From NCBI GenBank assembly GCA_002452325.1, contig DKFG01000278.1:989-6997 (forward strand): a stretch of DNA of 6,009 nt, read 5' to 3'. This document shows, one piece after another, positions 5,253 to 6,009 of this stretch. The position numbers were made by a program, and so were the translations under genes. How positions within the stretch are numbered: the stretch's first letter is position 1; every line of letters begins with the position of its first letter. Below the pieces are notes generated by a model. The model did no database searches. It was given only the letters and a program-made list of their open reading frames with translations, and was not told the origin of the DNA. The stretch comes from Geobacter sp. UBA6802. GTDB taxonomy: Bacteria > Desulfobacterota > Desulfuromonadia > Geobacterales > Pseudopelobacteraceae.

Positions 5253-6009
5253 ATGACCATTGAGAGTGATTTTCTGGTAATCGGCAGCGGCATAGCCGGT
5301 CTGTCCTTTGCCTTGCAGGCTGCCGATCACGGTACGGTTGCCGTTGTCACCAAACGGGAGATTGCTGAATCAGCCACCCGCTATGCCCAGGGGGGAATTG
5401 CCTCGGTTTTTTCAACCGAAGACTCCTTTGATGCCCATGTTGAGGACACCCTGACGGCCGGGGCCGACATCTGTCACGAAGAGATCGTCAGGATGGTGGT
5501 TGAGGAAGGTCCTGCCACCATCCGCAATCTGATCGAGTGGGGGGTGAAGTTTACCACCACCACCCAGGGCGATGCCTACGACCTGACCCGCGAAGGGGGC
5601 CACAGCGCCCGCAGGATCCTGCATGCCGAAGATATCACCGGCCGGGAGATCGAACGGGCCCTGGTGGAAGCGGTGCGCCAGAACCCCAATATCACGGTCT
5701 ACGAACACCATATTGCCATAGACCTGATCACCTGCGCCAAGGTGGCACGGCAACCGGTTCAGGACAACTGCTGCCTGGGCGCCTACGTGCTGGATATCAA
5801 CGGCAACCGTGTGCTGACCTTCTCGGCCGGCGCCACCCTGCTGGCCAGCGGCGGCGCCGGCAAGGTCTATCTGTACACCTGCAATCCTGATGTTGCCTCC
5901 GGCGACGGGGTTGCCATGGCCTACCGGGCCGGGGCTACCGTGGCCAATATGGAGTTCATGCAGTTCCATCCCACCACCCTCTTCCATCCCAACGCCAAAT
6001 CGTTCCTGA
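5253..6009 (+). CDS. nadB: L-aspartate oxidase NadB, N-terminal part (cut by window edge)
   Basis: It oxidises L-aspartate to iminoaspartate using FAD, the first step of de novo NAD synthesis; NadA then condenses the product with dihydroxyacetone phosphate to quinolinate. The first 252 codons are present, about half of a typical NadB of some 530 residues. Seen: FAD-binding GSGIAG (11-16), YAQGGIA (44-50), the flavoprotein-family LTREGGHSARRILHAED (111-127) with the conserved Glu and His-x-x-Arg-Arg, a second dinucleotide-fold strand near LLASGGAGKVY, and MQFHPTTLF (236-244) with the active-site His239. The substrate arginine lies beyond the edge. Succinate dehydrogenase or fumarate reductase flavoprotein is the nearest alternative, but the YAQGGIA and REGGHS forms and the solitary divergent setting favour NadB. 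Own promoter at 5183-5212, divergent from ribF, which makes its FAD. Confidence 0.95.
   Translation, partial: MTIESDFLVIGSGIAGLSFALQAADHGTVAVVTKREIAESATRYAQGGIASVFSTEDSFDAHVEDTLTAGADICHEEIVRMVVEEGPATIRNLIEWGVKFTTTTQGDAYDLTREGGHSARRILHAEDITGREIERALVEAVRQNPNITVYEHHIAIDLITCAKVARQPVQDNCCLGAYVLDINGNRVLTFSAGATLLASGGAGKVYLYTCNPDVASGDGVAMAYRAGATVANMEFMQFHPTTLFHPNAKSFL

Noticed and set aside
5412..5987. Long open frame on the minus strand opposite nadB (191 codons)
   Set aside because: It lies wholly opposite a gene with clear NadB motifs, its protein is glycine-rich and unlike known families, and G+C-rich genes often give such antisense frames.

Overview
This window looks like chromosome from a Geobacter-type bacterium (Geobacterales, Desulfuromonadota; Geobacter or Trichlorobacter are my best guesses). 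That placement is inference. It rests on the PilB N-terminus, on the aroE-pilB linkage I remember from Geobacter genomes, on the style of the NadB protein and on a G+C content that looks to be in the high fifties. No mobile element, CRISPR array, tRNA or rRNA is visible, and coding density is very high.

Layout. Five genes run leftward (minus strand), in transcription order: ribF (riboflavin kinase/FAD synthetase), a polytopic membrane protein of the LPG_synthase_TM flippase-like family, a DUF2723 (TMEM260-like, GT-C fold) membrane glycosyltransferase, aroE (shikimate dehydrogenase), and the start of pilB (type IV pilus assembly ATPase, cut by the left edge). The first four are packed tightly: a 4-base GTGA overlap, a 1-base TGATG overlap and a 2-base gap, so one mRNA with translational coupling is very likely. 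A 73-base gap separates aroE from pilB and holds weak hairpins, a 10-bp palindrome and a good ribosome binding site. nadB (L-aspartate oxidase) runs rightward from the divergent 117-base gap at 5136-5252 and is cut by the right edge.

Regulation. The divergent gap holds a near-consensus sigma-70 promoter for nadB (TTGACA, 18 bases, AATAAT). A GAAC-N4-GTTC inverted repeat lies inside its spacer and a perfect CTGTATACAG palindrome sits at the expected transcription start, an arrangement typical of repressor sites. No equally clear promoter for the ribF operon is visible.

How the genes work together. RibF, AroE and NadB are housekeeping enzymes of flavin, aromatic amino acid and NAD synthesis; RibF makes the FAD that NadB uses. 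The two membrane proteins between ribF and aroE are the least understood part. Together they suggest transfer of a lipid-linked sugar onto an exported protein or glycan, next to a type IV pilus gene. This is the best candidate for something undescribed here, but the substrate cannot be read from the sequence. The PilB N-terminus carries both halves of the MshEN cyclic-di-GMP-binding motif.
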